From Gemmataceae bacterium (GTDB taxonomy: Bacteria > Planctomycetota > Planctomycetia > Gemmatales > Gemmataceae), in NCBI GenBank assembly GCA_901538445.1, contig LR594584.1, positions 2,283,738-2,347,737 of the forward strand: a DNA stretch of 64,000 bases. Reading direction: 5' to 3'. The notes beneath the pieces were generated by a model that saw only the letters and a program-made list of their open reading frames with translations, did not search any database and was not told the origin of the DNA. Shown here piece after piece: positions 1 through 7,492 of this stretch (within the stretch, counting starts at the first letter, position 1; every line of letters begins with the position of its first letter). A program made the translations under genes and the position numbers.

Positions 1-1
1 C

Positions 2-418
2 ACCCGGTACGAGCAACTCGGGCCGCGGGTGGAGCGGTTCTTCGAGAAGGGCAAGGGCCGCACCACGACCCAGAACCTCGTCGGCAAGTGGCCGGACTTT
101 GCGCTGGCCGTCAACGCCTTTGCCATGTCCGAGAAGGGCGACAAGATCCCGCCCGCCGTGCTCGGCCCGGCCCGGCCCGGCGAGTTCAAGGAGCCGCTCC
201 GGCACTTCGTGACCCGCGAGTTGATCCCGGCGCTGTCGCCCGGCGACCGCAAAGCGCTCGAGGCGCTCGAGGGGAAGTGGCCGGAGTACCCGAACGCGAT
301 TGTGCGGCTCGCGAGGCAGTGCGACCTCTCGGCCCCGGGGCTGATGCTCCCGGGCTCGCCGAAGCGGTGGGACGCGATGTACGGCGGGCTCGGGCCGCGT
401 GTGAAGGGACTGAACTGA
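2..418 (+). CDS. C-terminal part of an unrecognised protein (5' end outside window)
   Basis: The frame is open from base 2, so the gene begins before the window; the GTG at 29 is only the first internal start-like codon. About 138 residues are visible. They are charged and mostly helical-looking, with no signal peptide, membrane segment or catalytic motif that I recognise. The repeated pattern around 'GKWPDFALAVNAFA' and 'GKWPEYPNAIVRLA' suggests two related helical units about 65 residues apart. The gene ends 25 bp before mug. No function is proposed. Confidence 0.6.
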   Translation, partial: TRYEQLGPRVERFFEKGKGRTTTQNLVGKWPDFALAVNAFAMSEKGDKIPPAVLGPARPGEFKEPLRHFVTRELIPALSPGDRKALEALEGKWPEYPNAIVRLARQCDLSAPGLMLPGSPKRWDAMYGGLGPRVKGLN

Positions 419-443
419 TCGGCGTCGCCCGGACAGGCACGAC

Positions 444-1019
444 ATGAACCAACCGACCCCGCACCGGCCGACCCGGGCCGAACTCCTCGCGGCCCGGGAC
501 AAGACCGTTCCGGACGTGATCGCGCCGGGGCTGTCGGTGCTGTTCTGCGGGATCAACCCGGGGCTCTACACGGCCGCGATCGGCCACCACTTCGGCCGCC
601 CCGGGAACCGCTTCTGGCCGACGCTCCACGCCGCGGGGTTCACGCCGCGACTGTTCGACCCAAGCGAGGAGCAACAACTTCTCCCGCTCAGGTACGGCAT
701 CACGAACGTCGTCGCCCGCGCCACCGCCGCGGCCGACGAACTGACGACCGATGAGATCATTGCGGGCGGCAAGCGGTTGCGCCGAACCGTGCTGAAGTAC
801 GCGCCGCGGTTCCTCGCGGTGCTGGGCATCGGGGCGTACCGCGTCGCGTTCGCACGGCCCAAGGCGAAGCTGGGGTTGCAGGCCGACCCGATCGGCCCGA
901 CCCGCGTCTGGGTGCTCCCGAACCCGAGCGGGCTCAACGCCCACTACCGGGCCGGCGACCTCGCGAAAGTGTTCGCCGAGTTGCGCGTGGCGGCCGCTGA
1001 TTCGGCCGCCGCGGGGTGA
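444..1019 (+). CDS. mug: G/U(T) mismatch-specific DNA glycosylase (Mug family)
   Basis: This 191-aa protein matches the Mug/TDG branch of the uracil-DNA glycosylase superfamily, which excises uracil or thymine from G:U and G:T mismatches in the first step of base excision repair. The first active-site motif GINPG lies at residues 36-40, with the Asn that positions the catalytic water. The second motif NPSGLN lies at 160-165 and corresponds to the strand-wedging loop. The length is close to the roughly 170 aa of E. coli Mug plus a short N-terminal extension. The ATG at 444 follows the previous gene by 25 bp. The gene converges on two minus-strand glycosyltransferase genes and has no repair neighbours. 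Confidence 0.9.
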   Translation: MNQPTPHRPTRAELLAARDKTVPDVIAPGLSVLFCGINPGLYTAAIGHHFGRPGNRFWPTLHAAGFTPRLFDPSEEQQLLPLRYGITNVVARATAAADELTTDEIIAGGKRLRRTVLKYAPRFLAVLGIGAYRVAFARPKAKLGLQADPIGPTRVWVLPNPSGLNAHYRAGDLAKVFAELRVAAADSAAAG

Positions 1020-1025
1020 GTGAGG

Positions 1026-2183
1026 TCAGTTGGACGTGATCGTGCGGTAGAACGCCTCGAACCGGCGGCACATCGCGTCGCGGCTGTACTCGGCCTCGAC
1101 CCGCCGCCGGGCCGACGACCCGAACGCCGCGGCCCGCATCGGGTTCTCCAGCATCTGGCCGAGCGCCCCCACGAGCGCCTCGCTGTCGCCGGCGGGCACG
1201 ATCAACCCGTCCTTCCCGTGGCGGAGCACCTGCGCGTTCGCCCCCACGTCGGTCGCGATGACCGCACGCCCGGCCGACATGTACTCCAGCAGTGCGTTCG
1301 ACATTCCTTCCGAGTGCGACGGCAGCACGGCGACGTCTACGGTGCGGAGGAACCCGGCCACGTCGGTGACCGAGCCGCGGAGCTTGAACCGGTCGCCCAG
1401 GCCAAGTTCCGCGTGGAGCCGCTCCAGTTCGGGGCGCTGCTCGCCGTCGCCCGCGACGTCGAACGTGAGTCGCGGGAACCGTTCCAGCGCCGACTTCGCG
1501 GCGCGCATCAACCCGTCGATGTTCTTCACCGGCCGAAGGTTCGCGACGCACCCGACCCGCACGCGCGGCTTCGACGTGTCCGGGAACATGAACCGGTTGA
1601 ACCGCGCCGTGTCGACGCCGTTCTCCAGCACCACGACGCGGTCGCCGCGGTGCCGCTCGCGCTCGACGAGCGCCTGCTTGCCGGCGTCGGTGTTGGTCAG
1701 CATCGCGTCAACGAACGGCCGCACGCACCGACCCAGAACGCGGTGCTTGCCGGTCAGCCAGTACCCGAGGTTGTTCTGCACGCGGACGACGCGTTTGATG
1801 CCGCACGCCTTGGCAAGCGGCGCGCCGAAGTATGCGGCGTCGAGGAAGTACGTCTGGAGCACGTCCGGCCGCTGCTCGCGCCAGAACGACCGGAGCCGGG
1901 CCGCGGCCCGCGTCGCCGAGACGCTCAGGAGTTTGCGGACCCCGAGGCGGATCACCGGGCAATCGGCCGGTTCGAGGGCGCGCGACAGGTCGTCCTCGCC
2001 GTCGAGGAGCACGAGCGACGGCTGGACCCGGGTGCGGTCGAGTTCGCGGACGAGGGCGAGGAGCTGCGACTCCGTTCCGGCCCGGCTCAGCCGGTCGATC
2101 ATGAAGCAGACCTTGACCGGTTCGGCGACCGGTGCAGGGAGCGCAATGACGGACGGGCGACGGGGCGCAAGGAGTGCGGACAT
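1026..2183 (-). CDS. GT4-type glycosyltransferase (second gene of a pair)
   Basis: This 385-aa protein has the GT-B layout of family GT4 retaining glycosyltransferases. The N-terminal Rossmann half begins with 'VCFMIDRLSRAGTESQLL', where the Gly-containing loop contacts the acceptor. The C-terminal half has the EX7E motif in 'SEGMSNALLEYMSAG', whose glutamates hold the nucleotide sugar. The protein is probably cytosolic and peripherally membrane-bound, transferring sugar to a lipid-linked or surface glycan; the substrate cannot be read from the sequence. It lies 18 bp downstream of a second GT4 gene on the same strand, so the two are probably co-transcribed. No other polysaccharide genes are adjacent. 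Confidence 0.85.
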   Translation of the reverse strand: MSALLAPRRPSVIALPAPVAEPVKVCFMIDRLSRAGTESQLLALVRELDRTRVQPSLVLLDGEDDLSRALEPADCPVIRLGVRKLLSVSATRAAARLRSFWREQRPDVLQTYFLDAAYFGAPLAKACGIKRVVRVQNNLGYWLTGKHRVLGRCVRPFVDAMLTNTDAGKQALVERERHRGDRVVVLENGVDTARFNRFMFPDTSKPRVRVGCVANLRPVKNIDGLMRAAKSALERFPRLTFDVAGDGEQRPELERLHAELGLGDRFKLRGSVTDVAGFLRTVDVAVLPSHSEGMSNALLEYMSAGRAVIATDVGANAQVLRHGKDGLIVPAGDSEALVGALGQMLENPMRAAAFGSSARRRVEAEYSRDAMCRRFEAFYRTITSN

Positions 2184-2201
2184 CCATGTTCCTCAGAGGG
2201 G

Positions 2202-3401
2202 TCACCCGCCGACCGCGACGCCGCGCCGGGGCGCGGGTCCGGTGGCGGGGTGCGGGCCGCGATCCGTCGCGGTGCCGCGGGTCGGCGACGTCAACTGCTG
2301 CAACAACTTCAGGTACGCGGCGGCCTGCGCGGCGAACGTGAACGTGGTCCGCATCCGGTGCTTGCCGGCGGCCCCGAACCGGGCGCGCAGCTCGGAATCG
2401 CGGAGCAACTCGCCGATTCGAGCGGCGATGCGGGCCGGCTGGCCGGGCGGGACCAGGAAGCCGGTCTCGTTGTCGGCGATGGCTTCCGGCGTGCCGCCGA
2501 CGGCAGTTGCGACGACCGGAACGCCGGCGGCGCTCGCCTCCAGCGCGACGTTCGGGAGCCCCTCGGTGAACGACGGCAGCACGACGACGTCGGCCGCCCC
2601 GATGAGCGAGTCGAGGTCAGTGCGAAAGCCGGGCATGACGAGACGGTTGGCGAGCCCGAGGTCGCGGACGCGCGCTTCGAGTTCGGGCCGCAGCACCCCC
2701 TCGCCGAACAGGACGACGCCCGCGGTCGGGTGCTCGCGGCAGATGGTCGCGGCGGCCTCGACGAGCACGCCGAACCCCTTCTCGGGGCTCAGCCGCCCGG
2801 CCGCGAGGACGACCCGTGACACCCCGCTGTCACCCGGCAGGAACCCGAGCAGCCGCTGCCGCGCCGCGGGGTCCTGGGACTCGAACGCGGCGAGCCGGGC
2901 GCTGTTGCGGATCACGCTCATGCGCGCCGCCGGGACGCGGCACCACCGCCGCACCTTCGCGGCCTGCCCCTCGGACACGCACACGACGTGGTCCATGAAC
3001 CGCAGGTGCCGGCGGTCGAGCCACTCGTAGACCTTCACCTTGCGCGTCTCGCCGGTCCAGCCCCGCGAAACCGCGATCGCCGGGACGCCGGCCCGCCGCG
3101 CCGCGGCGCGACCGAGGATGTGCGCCTTGTACCCGTGGCAGATGAGCGCGTCGCACTGCGTGTCGCGGAGCAGGGCGGTCGCTTCGCGGACCGCGGCGAG
3201 GGCGTGCGGGAAGTCGGCCGCGAGCTGAACCGTCGGGAAACCGTTGCGGCGGATCTCGTCGAGGAAGCCGGCGCTCCGGCCGCCCTCGGAGAAGCTGGCG
3301 AACGTGGTGCGGACGTCGTGTGGGAGGGCCTGCGCGAGGCCGAGCATTTGGCGCTCGGGGCCGCCGAAGAACGTGCTCGATGTCAGGTGGACGAGTCGCA
3401 C
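2202..3401 (-). CDS. GT4-type glycosyltransferase (first gene of a pair)
   Basis: This 399-aa GT-B fold protein starts 'MRLVHLTSSTFFGGPERQ', the N-terminal acceptor-side loop typical of GT4 enzymes. The donor-site signature is in 'TEGLPNVALEASAAG' (EX7E). 'AAGRLSPEKGF' is the usual nucleotide-diphosphate-binding segment. No signal peptide or membrane helix is seen, so it probably acts at the inner face of the membrane. It is upstream of and in tandem with the GT4 gene at 1026-2183. The two are only moderately similar, which fits sequential sugar additions to one glycan; that role is inferred. Confidence 0.85.
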   Translation of the reverse strand: MRLVHLTSSTFFGGPERQMLGLAQALPHDVRTTFASFSEGGRSAGFLDEIRRNGFPTVQLAADFPHALAAVREATALLRDTQCDALICHGYKAHILGRAAARRAGVPAIAVSRGWTGETRKVKVYEWLDRRHLRFMDHVVCVSEGQAAKVRRWCRVPAARMSVIRNSARLAAFESQDPAARQRLLGFLPGDSGVSRVVLAAGRLSPEKGFGVLVEAAATICREHPTAGVVLFGEGVLRPELEARVRDLGLANRLVMPGFRTDLDSLIGAADVVVLPSFTEGLPNVALEASAAGVPVVATAVGGTPEAIADNETGFLVPPGQPARIAARIGELLRDSELRARFGAAGKHRMRTTFTFAAQAAAYLKLLQQLTSPTRGTATDRGPHPATGPAPRRGVAVGG

Positions 3402-3490
3402 GGGAGTCCTTTCCCGATTCGGACCGAACGTCTGGTTTGGAAGTGTAGGGGGTCAGGGTGCCGGTTGTCGAGGGGAGTTTGTTTGAGTTT

Positions 3491-3515
3491 GGCGCGAGGT
3501 TCGAGTCCCCGCGCC
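3491..3515. terminator. Terminator-like hairpin after the tailed sigma factor gene
   Basis: GGCGCGAGG (3491-3499) pairs with CCCCGCGCC (3507-3515) with one mismatch around the 7-nt loop TTCGAGT. It lies 10 bp past the stop of the minus-strand gene ending at 3525. There is no U tract. Confidence 0.4.
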
Positions 3516-3524
3516 GGACCTGCG

Positions 3525-5057
3525 TCACTCCTCGCCGTTCGGCCTGACCTTTTCGGGCTTCGGCTTGTCGCCGTCGCCCTTTTCCGGCTTGGGCTTGTCG
3601 CCGTCGCGCTTCTTGCCGCCGGCCTCGATCAGCACCGCGGCCGAGTCGTCGGCCGTCAGGGTCACCATGACGCGGTCTCCGGCCTTCAGATCCGCGAGCT
3701 TCGCGTCCTTGCCGTTCACGACAACCTTCCCGCCCGGGGCGAGTTTCAGGGAGCGCTCGGCCTTCTCGTTCGCGACGGTGACGCCGCCGGCGTCGATGCT
3801 CTTGATCGACCCGCCGAACAGGTTGCCGCTCACGACGACCTCGTTCGCGGTCCGCGGCTGGCCGTCCTTTCCGGGAATCAGGCTGAAGGTCACCATCGCG
3901 CCCTTCGCGATGTCGCCGAGCTTCGCGTCCTTCCCGTCGATGAGTACCTTCGCGTCGTCGGTCAGCTTGACGACGATCTCGTTGCCGGCTTCGCCCTTGG
4001 TCACGAGCGCGACGGTCTTGGTGGCCGCGTCAACGCTAGACACCTTCCCCGCGAACTTCGGCACCTTCTTCGGCTTCTCGCCGTCCTTGGGAGCGGCCGG
4101 CTTGTCGCCGTCTTTCGGCCCGGCGGGCTTCTGGCCGTCCTTCGGGGCCGCCGGCTTGTCGCCGTCGGGCTTCGGAGCCTTCTTCACCGCTTCCGGCGCG
4201 ACCGGCTTCTTCTCGTCGGCCTGCGTGGCGAGCACGCCAAAGCCGCCGCCCACCAGCGAGAGGCCGACCGCGACCGGGCCGAGGACTTTCAAGTTGAATG
4301 CGCTCATGGAACGGATCACCTCGAGTGCGAGTGACTGGATCGCGGCGGGAACCGTGACCCCGCCGGTTGCAAGTTCGGTGGCGGATGCGGACAGCGACGG
4401 CGGAACGGCTGCGCTCAACTCCCCGGCCGACAACACCGCGTACCACGCGGTGGCCGGGACAACCACCCCGCGGCGAATGAGTCGGTCGCGCAGCATGTCG
4501 CGGGCACGGGCGAGCCGGCTCGACACGGTGCCTTCCGGCAGCCCGAGGCGTGCGGCCGCCTCGCCCTTGTGAAGCCCCTGCACCCCGCACAGCACGAGCG
4601 GCAGCCGGTACTTCTCGGGCAGGGCGTTCACCTGCTCGTCGAGCACCGCCGCAAGGTCGGTGGCCTCTGGCGGCACTTCGGCCGTCGCGCGACGCGCCGC
4701 GTACTCGCCCTCGACCTGCTGCCGACGTGCCGCCCGCCCGCGGGCCTTGAGGGCGGTGCGGTAGGCGACGCCGTACAGCCACGGCGCGAGCCGGTCCGGC
4801 GGGCGAACCGCGTCGGCCTTGCGGGCGAGGACGAGGAACGTGACCTGGAAGGCGTCGTCGGCCGCGTGCGTGTCACGCAGCACCCGCCGACACACGCCGA
4901 GGACCATCGGCCCGTGCCGCCGCACCAGCGAGCCGAAGGCGTCCTCGTCCCGCACGGTTCGGTAGCGCGTGAGCAACTCGACGTCGGCCCCGCCGACCGC
5001 GTCGCGAACCTGCTCGAAGGCGGCCCCGAGGGTGCCCGCCAGTCCCGTCGCTGCCAT
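3525..5057 (-). CDS. ECF-type sigma factor with transmembrane segment and extracytoplasmic C-terminal tail
   Basis: The start at 5057 is chosen because GGGAGG lies 5 bp upstream and the sigma domain follows directly, giving 510 aa. Region 2 spans roughly residues 25-105 and region 4 roughly 135-195, with the helix-turn-helix around 'AAARLGLPEGTVSSRLARAR'. Normal ECF factors end there (about 190 aa). This one continues into a hydrophobic segment (about 257-279), a Lys/Pro/Asp linker of decapeptide repeats like GDKPAAPKDG (about 288-332), and a beta-rich region (335-480) with two similar units around VLIDGKDAKL and VVNGKDAKL. A final basic GDKPKPEK repeat closes the protein. Planctomycete ECF factors with C-terminal extensions are known. 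The layout implies a membrane-tethered sigma factor that may sense the envelope directly; no separate anti-sigma gene is adjacent. Confidence 0.85.
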   Translation of the reverse strand: MAATGLAGTLGAAFEQVRDAVGGADVELLTRYRTVRDEDAFGSLVRRHGPMVLGVCRRVLRDTHAADDAFQVTFLVLARKADAVRPPDRLAPWLYGVAYRTALKARGRAARRQQVEGEYAARRATAEVPPEATDLAAVLDEQVNALPEKYRLPLVLCGVQGLHKGEAAARLGLPEGTVSSRLARARDMLRDRLIRRGVVVPATAWYAVLSAGELSAAVPPSLSASATELATGGVTVPAAIQSLALEVIRSMSAFNLKVLGPVAVGLSLVGGGFGVLATQADEKKPVAPEAVKKAPKPDGDKPAAPKDGQKPAGPKDGDKPAAPKDGEKPKKVPKFAGKVSSVDAATKTVALVTKGEAGNEIVVKLTDDAKVLIDGKDAKLGDIAKGAMVTFSLIPGKDGQPRTANEVVVSGNLFGGSIKSIDAGGVTVANEKAERSLKLAPGGKVVVNGKDAKLADLKAGDRVMVTLTADDSAAVLIEAGGKKRDGDKPKPEKGDGDKPKPEKVRPNGEE

Positions 5058-5213
5058 CGCATCCTCCCACCGACACCGGGTAATGCCTCGGGACCGCGGT
5101 GCGGGTCCGCAATTTCGCACTTTTCTCCAATCAAGTGTACCTGACCCTCCGGTTCGACGCTTGAGTTTGGGGTGCAGGGGATTGTGGGTTCTCGACGCGC
5201 CCGGCGGTTCGGG

Positions 5214-5219
5214 TACAAT
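5214..5219 (+). promoter_or_regulatory. Possible -10 element of apgM, leaderless arrangement
   Basis: TACAAT ends 7 nt before the ATG at 5227, so a normal initiation point would fall on or next to the start codon. No convincing -35 hexamer or Shine-Dalgarno sequence is visible. Confidence 0.3.
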
Positions 5220-5226
5220 CTCGGGC

Positions 5227-6441
5227 ATGAAGTACGTCATCGTGATCCCCGACGGGTGCGCCGACGAGCCCGTCGCCGAGCTGGGCGGGCTGACCCCGCT
5301 CCAGGCTGCCCGCCTCCCGAACATGGACCGCGTCGCGAGGGCCGGCGTCGTCGGGCTCTCCAACAACGTCCCGGCGTCGCTCACCCCGGCGTCCGACGTC
5401 GCCACGCTCTCGCTGTTCGGGTACGACCCGCTCAAGGTCTACACCGGCCGCGCGCCGCTCGAAACCGCGGCGATGGGCATCCACCTCGGCCCGAACGACT
5501 GGGCCATCCGGTGCAACCTCGTCCACGTCCCCGACGGCCACATGCGGGACTTCACCGCGGGGCACATTTCGAGCGAGGACGGCGGCCCGCTCATCCGCGC
5601 GATGCAGGCGGAACTCGGCGGCAAGGAGGTCGCGGGCGGGGTGCTCGAGTTCCACCCCGGCGTGCAGTACCGCAACATCCTCGTGTGGCGCGGCAAGTCG
5701 GCCGCGTCGCCGTTCGTTGGCATGAAGACGCAGGCCCCGCACGACATCCCCGACTGGGCCGTCGCGGACTACCTCCCGACCGGTCCCGGCGGCGACGTGC
5801 TCAACCCGATCATGGAGGCGAGCAAGGCGGTGCTCGCGAAGCACCCCGTCAACCAGCGCCGCGTTGCCGAGGGGAAGACGCCGGCGACGCAGGTGTGGCT
5901 CTGGGGGCAGGGCAAGGCCCCGCAGGTCGAGCCGTTCCGTGAGACCTACGGCAAGGCCGGTGCGATCATCTCCGCGGTCGACCTCGTCCGCGGGGTCGGG
6001 GTTCTGATCGGCTGGCACCGCATCGACGTCCCCGGCGCGACCGGGTACCTGGACACGAACTACGCGAACAAGGGGAAGTACGCGGTCGAGGCTCTCGGCG
6101 CGTTCGACCTCGTGTGCGTCCACGTCGAGGCACCCGACGAGGCGTCGCACGAGGGGAAGGCGCACGAGAAGGTGAGGTCGCTGGAGCAGATCGACGAGCA
6201 CATCGTCGGCCCCCTGCTTGACGCGCTGCCGCGGCACGGCGACTACCGCATCCTGGTCGAACCGGACCACCGCACCACGATCAGAACCCGCGCCCACGCC
6301 TACGGGGCGGTCGCGTTCGCGGCGGCGGGTGCGGGAATTCTCCCGGACGCGGCGGCGACCTACGACGAGGTCGCCGCCGCCTCGACCGGCCTCTGTTTCG
6401 ACCCCGGTTGGCACCTCATGAAGTGGTTCCTGGACCGCTGA
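5227..6441 (+). CDS. apgM: 2,3-bisphosphoglycerate-independent phosphoglycerate mutase, archaeal type
   Basis: This 404-aa enzyme of the alkaline phosphatase superfamily interconverts 3- and 2-phosphoglycerate in glycolysis and gluconeogenesis in the cytosol. The N-terminus 'MKYVIVIPDG' carries the first metal-binding Asp. 'TPASDVATLSLFGYDP' contains the catalytic Ser in the ApgM arrangement, and 'HVEAPDEASHEG' holds further metal ligands near the C-terminus. The length fits ApgM (about 400 aa), not the 510-aa GpmI. The reading frame is open further upstream, but the protein core begins at the ATG at 5227, just after a -10-like TACAAT. The metallo-beta-lactamase-fold gene follows 46 bp later. 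Confidence 0.92.
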   Translation: MKYVIVIPDGCADEPVAELGGLTPLQAARLPNMDRVARAGVVGLSNNVPASLTPASDVATLSLFGYDPLKVYTGRAPLETAAMGIHLGPNDWAIRCNLVHVPDGHMRDFTAGHISSEDGGPLIRAMQAELGGKEVAGGVLEFHPGVQYRNILVWRGKSAASPFVGMKTQAPHDIPDWAVADYLPTGPGGDVLNPIMEASKAVLAKHPVNQRRVAEGKTPATQVWLWGQGKAPQVEPFRETYGKAGAIISAVDLVRGVGVLIGWHRIDVPGATGYLDTNYANKGKYAVEALGAFDLVCVHVEAPDEASHEGKAHEKVRSLEQIDEHIVGPLLDALPRHGDYRILVEPDHRTTIRTRAHAYGAVAFAAAGAGILPDAAATYDEVAAASTGLCFDPGWHLMKWFLDR

Positions 6442-6487
6442 ATCGTCTTGTCGCGCCGCACCACACGCGGACTTACGGAGACCACGC

Positions 6488-7297
6488 ATGAATCGGCTGC
6501 TGTTCACCCTCGCATCACTCGCGGCCCTCGCGGCCCCGGCCGCGGCGCAGGACGACGCGAAGAAGGTCAAGCTCCGCTGGTTCGGCCAGTCGATGTTCCA
6601 GCTCGAAACCGCCGCCGGCAAGCTGGTCGTGTTCGACCCGCAGATGATTCCGACGTTCGGCCCGCCGCGGCTCAGCGCCGACGTCACGCTCATCAGCCAC
6701 CCGCACAACGACCACAACCAGCTCGAGGCGCTCAAGGAAAAGGGGCGGGTGTTCGAGGGCGTGCGGGCCGGGAAGGGGACCAAGACCGAGTGGGTCACGG
6801 TGGACGAGAAGGTCGGCGCGATCCGCGTCCGCACGGTGGGCACGTACCACGACACCACGAACGGGATGCAGCGCGGCAAGAACAGCGTGTGGGTCGTCGA
6901 GGCCGACGGCCTGACGTTCGCGCACCTCGGCGACCTCGGGCACGAGCTCACCGAGGCGCAGGTGAAGGCGATCGGCAAGGTGGACGTGCTGATGGTGCCC
7001 GTCGGCGGCATCTACACGCTCAACGGGGAACAGGCGAAGAAGATCGTCGAGCAGATCAAGCCGCGGCTGTTCGTCCTGCCGATGCACTACGGCGTGCCCG
7101 GGTACGACGACCTGCTCCCCGCGACCGAGTTCCTCGAGGAGCAGAAGAACCTCAAGAAGTTGACCGACACGAACGAGCTGGAGATCCCGGTCGAGATGAA
7201 GGCGGACGAGCCCGCGGTCGTGCTGCTCGGGTGGAAGGGACCGGCCAAACCGGAACCGGTCCCCGACCCGAAGAAGCAGCCCGAGAAGAAGCCCTGA
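6488..7297 (+). CDS. Secreted metallo-beta-lactamase-fold hydrolase (UPF0173-like)
   Basis: This 269-aa protein has an N-terminal signal peptide (residues 1-20, cleavage near AAAQ). It then shows the compact metal-dependent hydrolase fold of the UPF0173/UlaG-like branch. The zinc motif HPHNDH (71-76) matches HxHxDH. Further candidate ligands are in 'HLGDLGHEL' and 'MHYGVPG'. The protein ends in a Pro/Lys-rich tail (PKKQPEKKP). The substrate is unknown; many relatives are lactonases or phosphodiesterases. Signal peptides are unusual in this branch, so the export prediction is worth noting. It follows apgM by 46 bp on the same strand. Confidence 0.82.
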   Translation: MNRLLFTLASLAALAAPAAAQDDAKKVKLRWFGQSMFQLETAAGKLVVFDPQMIPTFGPPRLSADVTLISHPHNDHNQLEALKEKGRVFEGVRAGKGTKTEWVTVDEKVGAIRVRTVGTYHDTTNGMQRGKNSVWVVEADGLTFAHLGDLGHELTEAQVKAIGKVDVLMVPVGGIYTLNGEQAKKIVEQIKPRLFVLPMHYGVPGYDDLLPATEFLEEQKNLKKLTDTNELEIPVEMKADEPAVVLLGWKGPAKPEPVPDPKKQPEKKP

Positions 7298-7351
7298 ATC
7301 TGAACACGGGTCGGACGGACAACGCAGGGTCAGGGTAACGATTGGCAGATT

Positions 7352-7387
7352 TTGCGGCCGAGGCGCACTTTTCCGTGCCGGCCGCAA
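7352..7387 (+). terminator. Terminator-like hairpin after the metallo-hydrolase gene
   Basis: TTGCGGCCG (7352-7360) pairs perfectly with CGGCCGCAA (7379-7387). An inner GCAC/GTGC pair closes a TTTTCC loop. It sits 54 bp past the stop at 7297 and before the kinase gene. Confidence 0.5.
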
Positions 7388-7492
7388 GGGAAGTGATTTG
7401 AGCGGCAAAGTGGAGTGGCCGGCGGCCGGTTTGCGATCTAGTCTTGCGTCGCCACAGCGTTCGTCCGGGTCGGATGCCGGAGAGACTCGAGA

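Noticed and set aside
3491-3515. GGTTCGAGTCC resembling a tRNA T arm
   Set aside because: The T stem has a mismatch and no anticodon or D arm precedes it on either strand; it is better read as a plain hairpin after the sigma factor gene.
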